A stretch of 64,000 bases of DNA from Candidatus Mycolicibacterium alkanivorans (GCF_022760805.1 NZ_JAIVFL010000001.1:496001-560000); one strand, 5' to 3'. Numbered from the stretch's first letter, positions 45,290 to 55,004 are shown. Translations and numbers: made by a program. The notes: generated by a model from the letters alone, not told the origin.

Positions 45290-45484
45290 GAGGATGGCGC
45301 CAGGTGGGATTTCGGGACCGACCCCGAATACCAGAAGAAGCTCGACTGGGTCGAGGAGTTCATGCGCACCGAACGAAATTGTCGACCGGTCCCGTTGGGC
45401 GCGTGGCCTGGCGGTCCGGTGGCCGGGCCGCTGAATACGTCCTCACCCTCCGGTGCGACGTCAAGAAGCCTGGGCAGCGCATGA
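45290..45484 (+). pseudogene. Acyl-CoA dehydrogenase, N-terminal remnant
   Basis: The plus strand reads ARWDFGTDPEYQKKLDWVEE then FMRTE, the start of a mycobacterial acyl-CoA dehydrogenase, and then loses all similarity within 30 bases. The remainder of the roughly 400-residue enzyme is missing. It lies between two intact genes and cannot be functional. Confidence 0.7.
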
Positions 45485-45485
45485 G

Positions 45486-46688
45486 TCATGTTGCCACCAC
45501 GCCTGATTCGACAAGGTCGGCGATCTCCTGCGCGCTCAGGCCGAGCCGCTCGGTCAGGACGGCGGCGGTGTCGTCACCCAAAGTCGGTGCGGGCTGGGCG
45601 GCAACGTGGGCGCCGTCGACCGACATCGGCAGGCCCGGCGCCAGATAGGTACCGATGCGCGGTTGGTCCAGGCTGGCGAACAGCGGGTTGGCGGTGACCC
45701 GCGGGTGCTCGACGACCTCTGCGAAGCTCAGGTAGCGGTCCCACAGCACCGAGCTGGCCGACAGGGCCGCGGTGATCTCCTCAGCGGTATGGCTGCGAAA
45801 CCACGCTGCGAATAACCCGGAGAGCACGTCTCGGTGCTCGTAGCGCTGACCCTCGTCGGTGAAGTCTGCGTCGAGTGCTTCGGCAACGGCGGCAACCGCT
45901 TTCGCGGTCCTGGTGAGTTCGGCCAGATCTCGGAAGTGGCGTGCGGTCAGGGCCACGATCATGAACGAGACACCGTCGCTGCTGGTGAAGTTCTGGCCGT
46001 ACTGGCCAAAGAGGCTGTTGCCCAGCCGCGGCCGCTGGGTCCCATTGACCATGACCTCGGTCAGGAAGCCGAGATTGGCCGCGGTCGCCAACGCGACATC
46101 GTCGAGGGGCAAGCGGATGCTGCTGCCCTTGCCGGTGGTATCGCGTCGGCGCAGGCCGGTCAGGATCGCCACCACGGCGTACAGACCGCAGCTGACGTCC
46201 CAGGCCGGCAGGACGTGATTGACGGGCTCGCGCTGCGCCGAGGGACCGGTGACGAGCGGAAAACCGGTGGCCGCGTTGACGGTGTAGTCCACACCGGTCG
46301 ACCCGTCGGCGCGGCCGACGACCTCCAAGTGAATCAGGTCGGGGCGCTCGGCGCTGAGAGTCTCGTAGGAATGCCATTGGCGGCCAGCCACATTCGTGAT
46401 CAGGATGCCACTGTCGGTGACGAGGCGCTGGATCACCCGCTGGCCCTGCGGAGAGCGCATGTCGGCGGCGACCGAGCGCTTGCCCTTGTTCAGCCCGGCC
46501 CAGTAGATGCTCTGCCCGGAATCGGTCAGCGGCCACCGGTGGTAGTCGGCCGCACCGCCGATCGGGTCGACCCGGATCACCTCAGCGCCGAGCTGAGCCA
46601 GCGTCATCCCGGCCAGCGGCACGGCCACGAAGCTGGAGATCTCGATGATGCGGACACCGGCCAGCGGCAGGTCAGGTTCAGAAGCCAC
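45486..46688 (-). CDS. CaiB/BaiF-family CoA transferase, 2-methylfumaryl-CoA isomerase-like
   Basis: This 400-residue protein starts at GTG 46688. The N-terminal family I domain is visible as GVRIIEISSFVAVPLAGMTL then AQLGAEVIRVDPIGG, followed by YWAGLNKGKRSVAADMRSPQ and later HVLPAWDVSCGLYAVVAILT. The block ADYHRWPLTDSGQSIYWAGL reminds me of 2-methylfumaryl-CoA isomerases, which move CoA within one molecule, but a general acyl-CoA:carboxylate transferase is equally possible. It has no clear operon partner. Confidence 0.82.
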   Translation of the reverse strand: MASEPDLPLAGVRIIEISSFVAVPLAGMTLAQLGAEVIRVDPIGGAADYHRWPLTDSGQSIYWAGLNKGKRSVAADMRSPQGQRVIQRLVTDSGILITNVAGRQWHSYETLSAERPDLIHLEVVGRADGSTGVDYTVNAATGFPLVTGPSAQREPVNHVLPAWDVSCGLYAVVAILTGLRRRDTTGKGSSIRLPLDDVALATAANLGFLTEVMVNGTQRPRLGNSLFGQYGQNFTSSDGVSFMIVALTARHFRDLAELTRTAKAVAAVAEALDADFTDEGQRYEHRDVLSGLFAAWFRSHTAEEITAALSASSVLWDRYLSFAEVVEHPRVTANPLFASLDQPRIGTYLAPGLPMSVDGAHVAAQPAPTLGDDTAAVLTERLGLSAQEIADLVESGVVAT

Positions 46689-46712
46689 GCGAAGAGTATG
46701 GCGGGCGGGTGT

Positions 46713-46897
46713 TCACGGCATTGCCTCGGCCATCGCGCGGATTGAAGTCGACGTGATGCGCCATCGCCGGTAGCGGTCGCGGTAGTCGACGTAAGCAGCG
46801 TAGTCGCCTGGGCGATCCGACCGCCTGGGCATGACCCCGACGAACTTACGAGCGAGATCACCAAGTGTGGCTTGGCGGCGAGACCGGTAATTGACGG
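46713..46897 (-). other. Short open frame of uncertain status
   Basis: A minus-strand frame ends at 46713 and contains RKFVGVMPRRSDRPGDYAAY then VDYRDRYRRWR. It has no ribosome site or known domain and is either a scrap or a small basic protein. It fills the 209 bp between the CoA transferase start and the small membrane protein. Confidence 0.3.
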
Positions 46898-47197
46898 TTA
46901 TGCCACCGCGACCGGTACACCCAGGCAGACCAGCATCAGCAGCAGGAGAAACCACCCCGCGCCCTGCCAGATCGGCCAGACGCCTTCGGCCTTCCACACC
47001 CGGTAGGCCTGCACCAAGGCGCCGACGCCGCCGACGAAGAGAATGACCGGTACCAGTATCCCCGCGGTCAGCGAGCGCCAGACGACCGCCGCCGCGAACG
47101 CCACACCGGCCACCGCGACGACGGCCACAACGTAGGTGACTGCCGCCCGGAACATCCGCGGGTCATGCCAGCGCTTCTCGACGTCGTTGCTCGTCAT
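46898..47197 (-). CDS. Small three-helix membrane protein
   Basis: This 99-residue protein begins at ATG 47197 behind GAGAGAGGTG. It has three hydrophobic helices: AAVTYVVAVVAVAGVAFAAA, LTAGILVPVILFVGGVGALV and GAGWFLLLLMLVCLGVPVAV. I do not recognise a named family; similar small proteins are common in actinobacteria. It is divergent from the phosphoesterase gene. Confidence 0.7.
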   Translation of the reverse strand: MTSNDVEKRWHDPRMFRAAVTYVVAVVAVAGVAFAAAVVWRSLTAGILVPVILFVGGVGALVQAYRVWKAEGVWPIWQGAGWFLLLLMLVCLGVPVAVA

Positions 47198-47320
47198 AAT
47201 TTCACCTCTCTCCCAGGGTAGACCTCGATAGACGACCGCGGCAGGGTTGACGTCCCAGGCCGCCGCGCGAGAACCCGGCTGAGGCGCAGCGTGCGCGGAG
47301 GTCAGTGAGAGGATCGGGCC

Positions 47321-47821
47321 ATGCGTCTGCTGCTTCTCGCCGACACGCATGTCCCGAAGCGCGCCCGCGACCTACCCACCCAGGTGTGGCAGGAGGTGGA
47401 ACGGTGCGACGTCGTCATCCACGCGGGCGACTGGGTGGAGTTGGGCCTGCACGATGCGCTGTCCGCCCGGTCGCGGCGCCTCATCGCGTGCTGGGGCAAC
47501 AACGACGGACCGGACGTGCGTGCGCGACTTCCCGAACGGGCCGACGTGATACTGGACGGCTTGCGTTTCACCGTGGTCCACGAGACGGGCGCGGCATCGG
47601 GCCGCGAGGCCCGGATGGCCCAGCGCTATCCCGAGACCGACGTGCTGGTGTTCGGCCACAGCCACATCCCGTGGGACACCACCGCGCGGACAGGTCTTCG
47701 GCTGCTGAACCCGGGCTCCCCGACCGACCGCCGGCGCCAGCCGTTCTGCACGTACATGACAGCGGCCACTCGCGGTGGAGCCCTGCACGAGGTACGCCTG
47801 CATCAGATCGAGAAAAATTAG
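47321..47821 (+). CDS. YfcE-type metallophosphoesterase
   Basis: This 166-residue enzyme shows all five metal-binding blocks of calcineurin-like phosphoesterases: LADTHVPK, HAGDWVE, WGNNDGP, VHETG and FGHSHIP, in order. The length and simple domain match bacterial phosphodiesterases that act on cyclic nucleotides or small phosphodiesters. Its TAG stop lies in the palindrome in front of the MarR gene. The substrate is not known. Confidence 0.9.
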   Translation: MRLLLLADTHVPKRARDLPTQVWQEVERCDVVIHAGDWVELGLHDALSARSRRLIACWGNNDGPDVRARLPERADVILDGLRFTVVHETGAASGREARMAQRYPETDVLVFGHSHIPWDTTARTGLRLLNPGSPTDRRRQPFCTYMTAATRGGALHEVRLHQIEKN

Positions 47822-47837
47822 CTCTGCGACAGAGCTA
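47819..47837. promoter_or_regulatory. MarR-type palindromic operator
   Basis: TAGCTCTGCGACAGAGCTA is a perfect 8-3-8 palindrome 9 bp before the MarR start and overlapping the phosphoesterase stop. It is the likely autoregulatory site of the MarR-ABC operon. Confidence 0.75.
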
Positions 47838-47846
47838 TTATGTGGT

Positions 47847-48299
47847 GTGGACACCCGCACCGATCTGGTCACCGAACTGTTTAGCACCATCGGCCGCTTC
47901 CGGCGCACGGTGCGCCGGTCGGGGCCCCGCGGTTTCGACCTGACCGGCGTCACCGAGTCGCAGGCCGAGCTGCTGGGCCTGGTCGGTCGCCAGCCCGGTA
48001 TCTCGGTCAGCGCGGCCGCCGCCGAGCTGGGTTTGGCACCGAACACCGCCTCCACGCTGGTGTCGAAATTATCGGCCGATGGGTTGCTGGTCCGCACCGC
48101 CGACGCCGAAGACCGCCGCGTCGGCCGGCTGGCCCTGACCCCACCGGCTCAACGCCTGGCCGATGCGTCCCGTGCGGCCCGCCGGGCCGCGCTGGCCGAG
48201 GTCCTCGACGGCCTGGACCCCGAGGACGCCCGGGCGCTGGCCGCCGGATTGCGGGTGCTGGCCGACATCACCGAGGAGTTGCAGGAGAAGCGAACATGA
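47847..48299 (+). CDS. MarR-family regulator
   Basis: This 150-residue winged-helix regulator starts at GTG 47847. The DNA-binding part is GISVSAAAAELGLAPNTAST then LVSKLSADGLLVRTADAEDR, with the usual Asp-Arg at the wing. Its stop overlaps the start of the ABC ATPase (ATGA), so it forms an operon with the exporter and probably represses it until a drug-like ligand binds. A perfect palindrome sits just upstream. Confidence 0.92.
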   Translation: MDTRTDLVTELFSTIGRFRRTVRRSGPRGFDLTGVTESQAELLGLVGRQPGISVSAAAAELGLAPNTASTLVSKLSADGLLVRTADAEDRRVGRLALTPPAQRLADASRAARRAALAEVLDGLDPEDARALAAGLRVLADITEELQEKRT

Positions 48300-49105
48300 C
48301 GACACCCGCCATCGACTGCCGTCACCTCACCCACCGTTACGGCGACTTCACCGCGGTCGACGACTTCTCGCTGGAGGTGCAGACCGGTGAGACCCTCGGC
48401 CTGCTGGGGCCCAACGGAGCCGGGAAGACCACCGTCGTGCGGTTGCTGACGACGCTGGCGCCGATCCAGCGCGGCGAGGTGCGGATCTTCGGGCTCGACG
48501 CCCGTCGGGACACCATGGACATTCGGTACAACATCGGCTATGTCCCGCAACAACTTTCGATCGAGCCGGCGCTGACCGGAGAGCAGAACGTGGAGTGGTT
48601 CGCCCGGCTCTACGATGTCCCCCGCGCACAGCGGGCCCAGCGGGTTGCCGAGGCGCTCGAGGCGATGGCGTTGCTCGATGTCGCCGACCGGCTGGCGAAT
48701 ACGTACTCCGGCGGGATGGTGCGCCGGCTGGAGCTGGCGCAGGCACTGGTGACCCGGCCGTCGCTGCTGATTCTCGACGAGCCGACCGTGGGCCTGGATC
48801 CGATTGCCCGCGACGGGGTTTGGGGCCAGGTGCAGCGGATGCAACACGAGTTCGGCATGACAGTTCTGCTGACCACCCACTACATGGAGGAAGCCGACGT
48901 GCTGTGCGACCGGGTGGCTCTGATGCACCACGGCACGCTGCGGGCCGTCGGCACCCCCGCCGAACTCAAGGCCAAGGTGGGACCGGAGGCGACGCTGGAG
49001 GACGTGTTCCGTCATTACGCCGGATCCGGCCTGGTCGAGGACACGGCTCGGGCGGGGCTCGGGGAGATCCGGGCCGGGCGGAAGGCGGCACGTCATGCCG
49101 GTTGA
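48296..49105 (+). CDS. ABC transporter ATP-binding protein (DrrA-type)
   Basis: This 269-residue ATPase has Walker A GPNGAGKTT at residues 38-46, the signature YSGGMVRRLELAQAL, Walker B LLILDEPTVGLDP and the H-loop LTTHYMEEAD. The C-terminal extension is typical of drug-resistance exporters of the DrrA group. It pairs with the permease that starts inside its last codons and is regulated by the MarR gene before it. It probably exports a lipophilic drug or lipid. Confidence 0.93.
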   Translation: MTTPAIDCRHLTHRYGDFTAVDDFSLEVQTGETLGLLGPNGAGKTTVVRLLTTLAPIQRGEVRIFGLDARRDTMDIRYNIGYVPQQLSIEPALTGEQNVEWFARLYDVPRAQRAQRVAEALEAMALLDVADRLANTYSGGMVRRLELAQALVTRPSLLILDEPTVGLDPIARDGVWGQVQRMQHEFGMTVLLTTHYMEEADVLCDRVALMHHGTLRAVGTPAELKAKVGPEATLEDVFRHYAGSGLVEDTARAGLGEIRAGRKAARHAG

Positions 49106-49919
49106 CTCGGCCCTCCCCCCCGGCATGCTCCGGGCGCCACGCGGCTGGCGGCGGGCAGGCAGCCTGCTGGGGCGGATGGAGACGTTCGCGTGGGTCGAGC
49201 TCCAGAAGCTGCGCCACGACCGCACCGAGCTGTTCACCCGGATGGTCCAGCCCGCCCTGTGGCTGCTGATCTTCGGCACCACGTTCAACCGGCTGCATGT
49301 CATCGACACCGGGCCGGTGCCGTACCTGGCGTTCCTGGCGCCCGGCATCATCGCCCAGTCGGCGCTGTTCATCTCGATCTTCTACGGCATCCAGATCATC
49401 TGGGACCGCGACGCAGGGATCCTGGCCAAGCTGATGGTCACCCCCTCGCCGGCCTCGGCGCTGGTGACCGGCAAGGCATTCGCCGCCGGAGTGCGTTCGG
49501 TGGCGCAGGTGGTCGGCGTGCTGGCGCTGGCCTACCTGATGGGCATTCACATGACTTACAACCCGCTGCGGATCCTGGCCGCGATGGGTGTGGTGATGCT
49601 CGGGTCGGCGTTCTTCGCGTGCCTGTCGATCACGCTGGCCGGGCTGGTGCGCAACCGGGACCGGTTGATGGGTATCGGCCAGGCGATCACCATGCCGCTG
49701 TTCTTCGCCTCCAACGCGCTGTACCCGGTGGCGGTGATGCCGGATTGGCTGCGCTGGCTGTCGCGGGTGAATCCGCTGAGCTACGAAGTGGATTCGCTGC
49801 GGCTGCTGCTGGTCGGTATCCCCTCGGCGCATCCGTGGCTCGACATCGCGGTGTTGGCGATCGCAGCGGTGGTGGGTATCGGGGCGGCGTCGGCACTGCT
49901 GCGTCGACTGGTCGGCTAG
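49095..49919 (+). CDS. ABC-2 type transporter permease
   Basis: This 274-residue protein begins at ATG 49095, overlapping the ATPase end by 11 bp. Six hydrophobic helices are visible, starting with ALWLLIFGTTFNRLHVIDTG and ending with IAVLAIAAVVGIGAASALL. The ABC-2 signature region GQAITMPLFFASNALYPVAV followed by RVNPLSYEVDSLRLLL is present. With the ATPase it forms a two-gene exporter. A hairpin lies after its stop. Confidence 0.92.
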   Translation: MPVDSALPPGMLRAPRGWRRAGSLLGRMETFAWVELQKLRHDRTELFTRMVQPALWLLIFGTTFNRLHVIDTGPVPYLAFLAPGIIAQSALFISIFYGIQIIWDRDAGILAKLMVTPSPASALVTGKAFAAGVRSVAQVVGVLALAYLMGIHMTYNPLRILAAMGVVMLGSAFFACLSITLAGLVRNRDRLMGIGQAITMPLFFASNALYPVAVMPDWLRWLSRVNPLSYEVDSLRLLLVGIPSAHPWLDIAVLAIAAVVGIGAASALLRRLVG

Positions 49920-49929
49920 CCGGTTCGCG

Positions 49930-49981
49930 ACAGTAACGCCGCGGCGGTCAGGCTGGCGATTTTCCGCCGTGCGGTTACTGT
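49930..49981. terminator. Hairpin between convergent permease and recD genes
   Basis: ACAGTAAC (49930-49937) pairs with GTTACTGT (49974-49981), with further G-C rich pairing inside (GCCGCGGCGG with CCGCCGTGCG). It covers the recD stop and follows the permease stop by 10 bp, so it can act in both directions. Confidence 0.55.
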
Positions 49982-51708
49982 TGCAGTCGGCGGGCCAGCC
50001 CGGTGGCCCGGACCGCGCGGCGGTCGATCGCCGCCCGCAACTGCGCGGCCGTGCCCACCACCCGCACCTTGCTGCGGGCCCGGGTCACCGCGGTGTAGAG
50101 CAGCTCGCGGGTCAGCAACCGCGAATCCTCCGGCGGCAGCAGCACCGTCACCTCGGCGGCCTGACTGCCCTGACTCTTGTGGATCGTCATCGCGTGCATG
50201 GTCTCGACGTCGGCCAGCCTGCTGGTGGCGAATTCGGCCCGGCCCTCCGAGCCGGCGACCACGGCCCGCAGCGCGCCGTCGCGCAGAACCGTGATACCGG
50301 TGTCGCCGTTGTAGAGCTTGAGGCCGTAGTCGTTGGCGGTGATCAACAGCGGCCGGCCCACGTACCAGGACGCCCACAGCGGAGCATCGGTCTCCTCGGC
50401 GAGCCAGCGTTCGACCTGCCGGTTCCAGTACGCGATGCCGTACGGCCCGCGCCGGTGCGCGCACAACAGCCGGTGTTCCTCGAGGGTCGCCAACGCCGCC
50501 GGTCCGTTGCCGAGCACGGCCGCCTCCCGCAGGCGCAACGCCTGCGGGACCAGGATCTTGCGCAGGCAGTCGGCCGGCTCGTCGGTGTCCATCCACTCGA
50601 CGTGGGCACCGCCGGCACCCAGAACATCCACCGCCAGCTCGGCGTCACCGTCCCGGATCGCCTGTGCCAGAGCACCGATCGACTCGCCGAAACGGTGCGA
50701 CGTGACGAGCCGGGCGACGGGAGTGTCCGTGGTGGCGGCAAGCCCGTCGACCAGGTCGGCCAACACCGCACCCGCCTCCACCGAAGCCAGCTGGTCGGGA
50801 TCGCCCACCAACAGCAGCCGCGAGTCGGGGCGTACCGCCTCGACCAGCCGGGCCATCATCGTCAACGACACCATCGAGGTCTCGTCGACGACGATCACGT
50901 CGTGCGGCAGCCGGTTGCCCCGGTGATGCCGAAACCGCGACGAGGTCTCCGGTAGCGAGCCGAGCAGGCGGTGCAAAGTCGTGGCCCGCAACGCCGGCAG
51001 CCGGTCACGGTCGACGGAGTCCAACTGGTCGACCTCCAGTTGCACCGCCTCCTGCAGCCGCGCCGCCGCCTTCCCGGTGGGCGCTGCCAACGCGATGCGC
51101 AGCGGGGGCTTGCCGTCGAGTTCGGACTGCTCTGCCAGCAGCGCGAGCAGACGCGCAACAGTGGTGGTCTTGCCGGTGCCCGGGCCTCCGGTGAGCACGG
51201 TCAGTCCCCGTGACAGGGCAACCTCGGCGGCCTGCCGCTGCTCCTCGAAGCCCGGCGGGAAAAGTCGTGTGATGTCGGGCAGTTCACCGGCGGGCCTGGC
51301 CGCAGCCAGCGCGAGAACGTCCCCGGCGACCTGCCGCTCCTCGAGCCAGTAGCGGTCGAAGTACAGCAGGCCCTCGTCAAGGTGCAGCACCGGTGGGGTG
51401 CCGAGCAGAGGACTGGCCGCGACCGCCGCCACCCACTGCTGCGGCGCGGGCCAGTCCAACTCGGGCATGGCGACCTGCGCCTGCAGCGTCGCCAGATCCA
51501 CACACACCGAGCCGGCGCGCACAGCCCTGACGACGAATGCCACGGCAAGCGCCACCGTGTCGTCGGCGTCTCCGGCCAGCGATGTGAGCCGTTGTGCGAC
51601 AAGCACATCGGCGGCTTCGACGACACCTGCGTCGTTGCTGGCCCGCAGCAAGCCGGTCGCCTCGGCCGCGCGGCGCCAGCTCGCAACGTCCACCTCGTCA
51701 AGGCTCAT
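49975..51708 (-). CDS. recD: Exodeoxyribonuclease V subunit alpha (RecD)
   Basis: This 577-residue helicase is the fast 5'-3' motor of RecBCD. Walker A is LTGGPGTGKTTTVARLLALL at about residue 175, followed by IALAAPTGKAAARLQEAVQL, VIVVDETSMVSL and LLVGDPDQLASVEAGAVL. The C-terminal UvrD-like part ends with MHAMTIHKSQGSQAAEVTVL and YTAVTRARSKVRVVGT. Its ATG overlaps the recB stop (ATGA). Confidence 0.96.
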   Translation of the reverse strand: MSLDEVDVASWRRAAEATGLLRASNDAGVVEAADVLVAQRLTSLAGDADDTVALAVAFVVRAVRAGSVCVDLATLQAQVAMPELDWPAPQQWVAAVAASPLLGTPPVLHLDEGLLYFDRYWLEERQVAGDVLALAAARPAGELPDITRLFPPGFEEQRQAAEVALSRGLTVLTGGPGTGKTTTVARLLALLAEQSELDGKPPLRIALAAPTGKAAARLQEAVQLEVDQLDSVDRDRLPALRATTLHRLLGSLPETSSRFRHHRGNRLPHDVIVVDETSMVSLTMMARLVEAVRPDSRLLLVGDPDQLASVEAGAVLADLVDGLAATTDTPVARLVTSHRFGESIGALAQAIRDGDAELAVDVLGAGGAHVEWMDTDEPADCLRKILVPQALRLREAAVLGNGPAALATLEEHRLLCAHRRGPYGIAYWNRQVERWLAEETDAPLWASWYVGRPLLITANDYGLKLYNGDTGITVLRDGALRAVVAGSEGRAEFATSRLADVETMHAMTIHKSQGSQAAEVTVLLPPEDSRLLTRELLYTAVTRARSKVRVVGTAAQLRAAIDRRAVRATGLARRLQQ

Positions 51709-54700
51709 GCCGCCACCTTCCGGCCGTCGAGCAGTTCGGAGAGTTCGACCGCCAGAGCGGCGGGCGGCTGCCAGCTGAACACCCCGGCCGGCTGGCCGTC
51801 GGCAAGCGGCGTGTCGGGGCCGCACATGCCGCGCACGAAGAGATACAGCACGCCACCCAGATGCCGCGCCGGCTGGTAGCCCGGCTGCCGCCAGCGCAGG
51901 AACCGGTGCAGGACAACGCTGTACAGCAGCGCCTGCAGGGGATAGTCGGAATGCAGCATGGCCTCGGCCAGCCGGCGGCGATCGTAGTCCGCCGCGGTCA
52001 GCGGACGGTCCGGCTCACCGAGCCAGTTCGTCTTGTAGTCGACTACGAGGTAGCGGTATCCGTCGCCGTCGGGCACGCGCAACACCGCGTCGACGGAGCC
52101 GGTCAGGTAGCCCCGCAACGACTGGCCGCCCAGCGCCGTGCCGGTGAGCCGCTCCACATAGGGTGCCACCGGGTCACCGTCGGGAAGGTGTTTGGCCAGC
52201 AGCCGGCCGACGTCGGCGAGCCTGATGTCGGGGGCAGCCGAGCGCAGATCGCCGCCGGCGAGGGGGAATTCGAAGTCCATCTCACACAACCGGTCTGACA
52301 GCCCGATCTCACGCAAGGTCAGTCCGCCGGCCAGCGGGCCCAACGGCGTGTCGTGCATGGGCACCAAGGCTGCGGCCAGTTCGGCGGCGGCAACGTCGAC
52401 CGGCCACCACACCGAGTGGCGCTCGATCTGTGCCTGCAGCTCGGCGGCCAGGTCGGTGGCGAGCGGGTCAGCGGTCTCCAGCACCGCGTGCACCAGCGTG
52501 CCGAACTTGGCTCCGGTCGGCAGGTCGGCCATCGGTGAGGGGATGTCCGCTCCGGCGGCGGGAGCCGTCACGGTCAGGTCGGCCACCTCGTCATCGAGTT
52601 CGACGACCTCAGGCTCACTGCCGAGCCCCGGGGTGTCGGCGCTCCGGATCAACCCTGAATACGACGTCCGGCGCCAGGACGTGTCGATCCCGCGGTGGAA
52701 ATGCCGGACCGCCAGATCATGTCGCGCCGCAGGCAACGTCAGTTCCGTCTTCGGGGCGACGACCGACTCCTCGACGACGAGCCCACCCACCGTCTCCCAT
52801 TCCCGCAGGAGTGCCATCGCGTCGGCGTCGTCGATCCGCTCCGGGTCACAGCGGTCCGGAACCGCTGATTCACCCGGACGCCTGCCGCGCAGCAGCCGCG
52901 ACAGTCCGCCGTTGGGTTCATCCCAGGACGGCGCCCACCACGCCACGACCTGCGACTGGGCGCGGGTCATCGCGACGTAGGTCAGCCGCGTCTCTTCTCC
53001 GGCGGCTTCCCGCCTGCCGGCCGCCCGGGCCATCGCCAGCTCGGCACTGTGCTCGCCGCCGATATGCAGGCAGCGGCGACCCTGGTCGTGGAAGCGAACC
53101 AGATCCTCTTTCCGCACATACCGATTGAAGGTGAAGGGCAGGTACACGATCGGGAACTGCAGGCCCTTGCTGACCCACACCGTCATGATCTGCACCGCCG
53201 CCGAGTCGCTGTCGAGACGACGGTTGCGTTCGGCGGCCCCGGACCTCTCGTCGCGCTGGGTGCGCAACCAGTTGCGCAGCGCGGTCAGGCTGAAGTGCTC
53301 ACGGTGCGCGACGTCGTGCAGGAGCTGGGTGACGTGAGCGAGGTCGGTCATGTTGCGTTCGCCGCCTGCCCAGGAGAGCACCCGCCTTCCCATCCCCGCC
53401 AACTGAGCGGCCTCGAACACCGCCGCCACACCGGCTTCGCGTGCGTGGTCGGCCCACTGACGCAGCGTCTCGGCGACCCGGTCGGTCAGCGCGTCACCGC
53501 CGTCGGCGAGGGTCTCGGCGGTTTCACCGAAGAACATCGTCGCGGCCGCGGCACGCACCAGGCCGGGCCGGTGCAACTGGTCGAAGGCCTCCAGCAGACA
53601 CAGCCAGTCCTCGGCGGCCTGCGACTTCAGCACGTCGGTATCGCCGGTGTACACCGCCGGGATACCGGCCTCCGCCAGTGCGTCGAAACAGACGCGGGCG
53701 TCGGTGTGGCTCTCGGTGATGACGGCGATGTGGTGGGCCTGCAGGGGCTCTCCGGCGAACGTGGCGTCGCTGTCGAGCAGCACGCCGATGTCGGCGGCCA
53801 GATCCTTGGCGATGTACGGCCGCAGCACATCCATCTTGACCGTGCGGGTTCCGCTGAGGCCGAAGGTGTCTCGCGAGACCACGCGCAGGCGGAACGGATC
53901 GTTGCGGGGAGCGCCGGCCAGGCGGTGGCCTCGATGATGCGGCGTGACGTCTAGAACCTTGATGTCGGCGTCACCCAGCTCAGCACCGAGCAACACCGTT
54001 CGCAGCCGGTCCACCAGGACGGCATCGCTGCGCCAATTGACCCCCAGCGTGCGACGGTCACCGGCTGTCCGGGCGGCCTGCAGGTAGGTGAAGATGTCAC
54101 CGCCACGGAATGCGTAGATGGCCTGCTTGGGATCGCCGATCAGGACCAGCGTGGAGCGACCACTGAAGGCGCGCTCGATGACCTGCCACTGCACCGGGTC
54201 GGTGTCCTGGAATTCGTCGACCATCACAACCGACCACCGCTGGTGCATGCGAGTGGCGGCGACCGAGTTCTCGGACTTCAAGGCGTCGGCCAGGCGGGTG
54301 AGCAGGTCGTCGTAGCTGAGAATCCCGCGCCGGCGTTTGCGTCTCTCGAGTTCGACCTGAACGTCGTTGCCGAAGCCCACCCGGATCGCCGGTTCGGAGC
54401 CGGCGGGCGCATCGAGCGGGCGAAGCTGCGTGCACGGGTTGGCGACGACCTCGCGAGCCAGTGCGAGCGCCTCGGCACGCGTCATCGGGGGCTCTTCGCG
54501 CTCCTGCCCGAAGTGCCGAAGGTACAGGTCGTCGACGATCTCGGCGACCAGGTCGTCGAGGCTTTCGGCCAGCGTGGCTCCGCCGTCGCTGTCACCTGCC
54601 ACGCCAAGGGATTTCAGTACCAGGTGGCAGAACTGGTGCGTGGTGGCGATGGTGGCGGCGTCGAAGGAGGCCAGGGCATCGTGCAGTCGTTGACGACGGG

Positions 54701-55004
54701 TCCCGAGTTCGTCGGGGTCACCGGTGGTCAGGGCTCTCAGTACGCGGTTGTCACCGATGATTTCCGGATTGTCGAAGGCGTTCAACGCGTCGTGCAGCGC
54801 GCGCCGTACCCGTTCGCGCAACTCCTGGGTGGCGGCCCTGCCGAACGTGATCAGCAGCATCTCGTCGAGTCGGGCCCGTCCTTCTGCGACGTATCGGGTC
54901 ACCAGCGCGGCGAGTGCGAAGGTCTTGCCCGTTCCGGCGCTGGCTTCCAGCACCGTCGTCGAACATTCCGCGGGCAGCGGTCCGAGCAGGTCGAAGGTGT
55001 CCAT
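51705..55004 (-). CDS. recB: Exodeoxyribonuclease V subunit beta (RecB)
   Basis: This 1099-residue protein has an N-terminal UvrD helicase domain (LEASAGTGKTFALAALVTRY; VVMVDEFQDTDPVQWQVIE; TVWVSKGLQFPIVYLPF) and a C-terminal nuclease domain whose metal-binding block is YRYLVVDYKTNWLGEPD. The enzyme resects double-strand ends and degrades linear DNA. Start ATG 55004 shares one base with the recC stop. Length and order match mycobacterial recC-recB-recD, so no degradation is seen here. Confidence 0.96.
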   Translation of the reverse strand: MDTFDLLGPLPAECSTTVLEASAGTGKTFALAALVTRYVAEGRARLDEMLLITFGRAATQELRERVRRALHDALNAFDNPEIIGDNRVLRALTTGDPDELGTRRQRLHDALASFDAATIATTHQFCHLVLKSLGVAGDSDGGATLAESLDDLVAEIVDDLYLRHFGQEREEPPMTRAEALALAREVVANPCTQLRPLDAPAGSEPAIRVGFGNDVQVELERRKRRRGILSYDDLLTRLADALKSENSVAATRMHQRWSVVMVDEFQDTDPVQWQVIERAFSGRSTLVLIGDPKQAIYAFRGGDIFTYLQAARTAGDRRTLGVNWRSDAVLVDRLRTVLLGAELGDADIKVLDVTPHHRGHRLAGAPRNDPFRLRVVSRDTFGLSGTRTVKMDVLRPYIAKDLAADIGVLLDSDATFAGEPLQAHHIAVITESHTDARVCFDALAEAGIPAVYTGDTDVLKSQAAEDWLCLLEAFDQLHRPGLVRAAAATMFFGETAETLADGGDALTDRVAETLRQWADHAREAGVAAVFEAAQLAGMGRRVLSWAGGERNMTDLAHVTQLLHDVAHREHFSLTALRNWLRTQRDERSGAAERNRRLDSDSAAVQIMTVWVSKGLQFPIVYLPFTFNRYVRKEDLVRFHDQGRRCLHIGGEHSAELAMARAAGRREAAGEETRLTYVAMTRAQSQVVAWWAPSWDEPNGGLSRLLRGRRPGESAVPDRCDPERIDDADAMALLREWETVGGLVVEESVVAPKTELTLPAARHDLAVRHFHRGIDTSWRRTSYSGLIRSADTPGLGSEPEVVELDDEVADLTVTAPAAGADIPSPMADLPTGAKFGTLVHAVLETADPLATDLAAELQAQIERHSVWWPVDVAAAELAAALVPMHDTPLGPLAGGLTLREIGLSDRLCEMDFEFPLAGGDLRSAAPDIRLADVGRLLAKHLPDGDPVAPYVERLTGTALGGQSLRGYLTGSVDAVLRVPDGDGYRYLVVDYKTNWLGEPDRPLTAADYDRRRLAEAMLHSDYPLQALLYSVVLHRFLRWRQPGYQPARHLGGVLYLFVRGMCGPDTPLADGQPAGVFSWQPPAALAVELSELLDGRKVAA

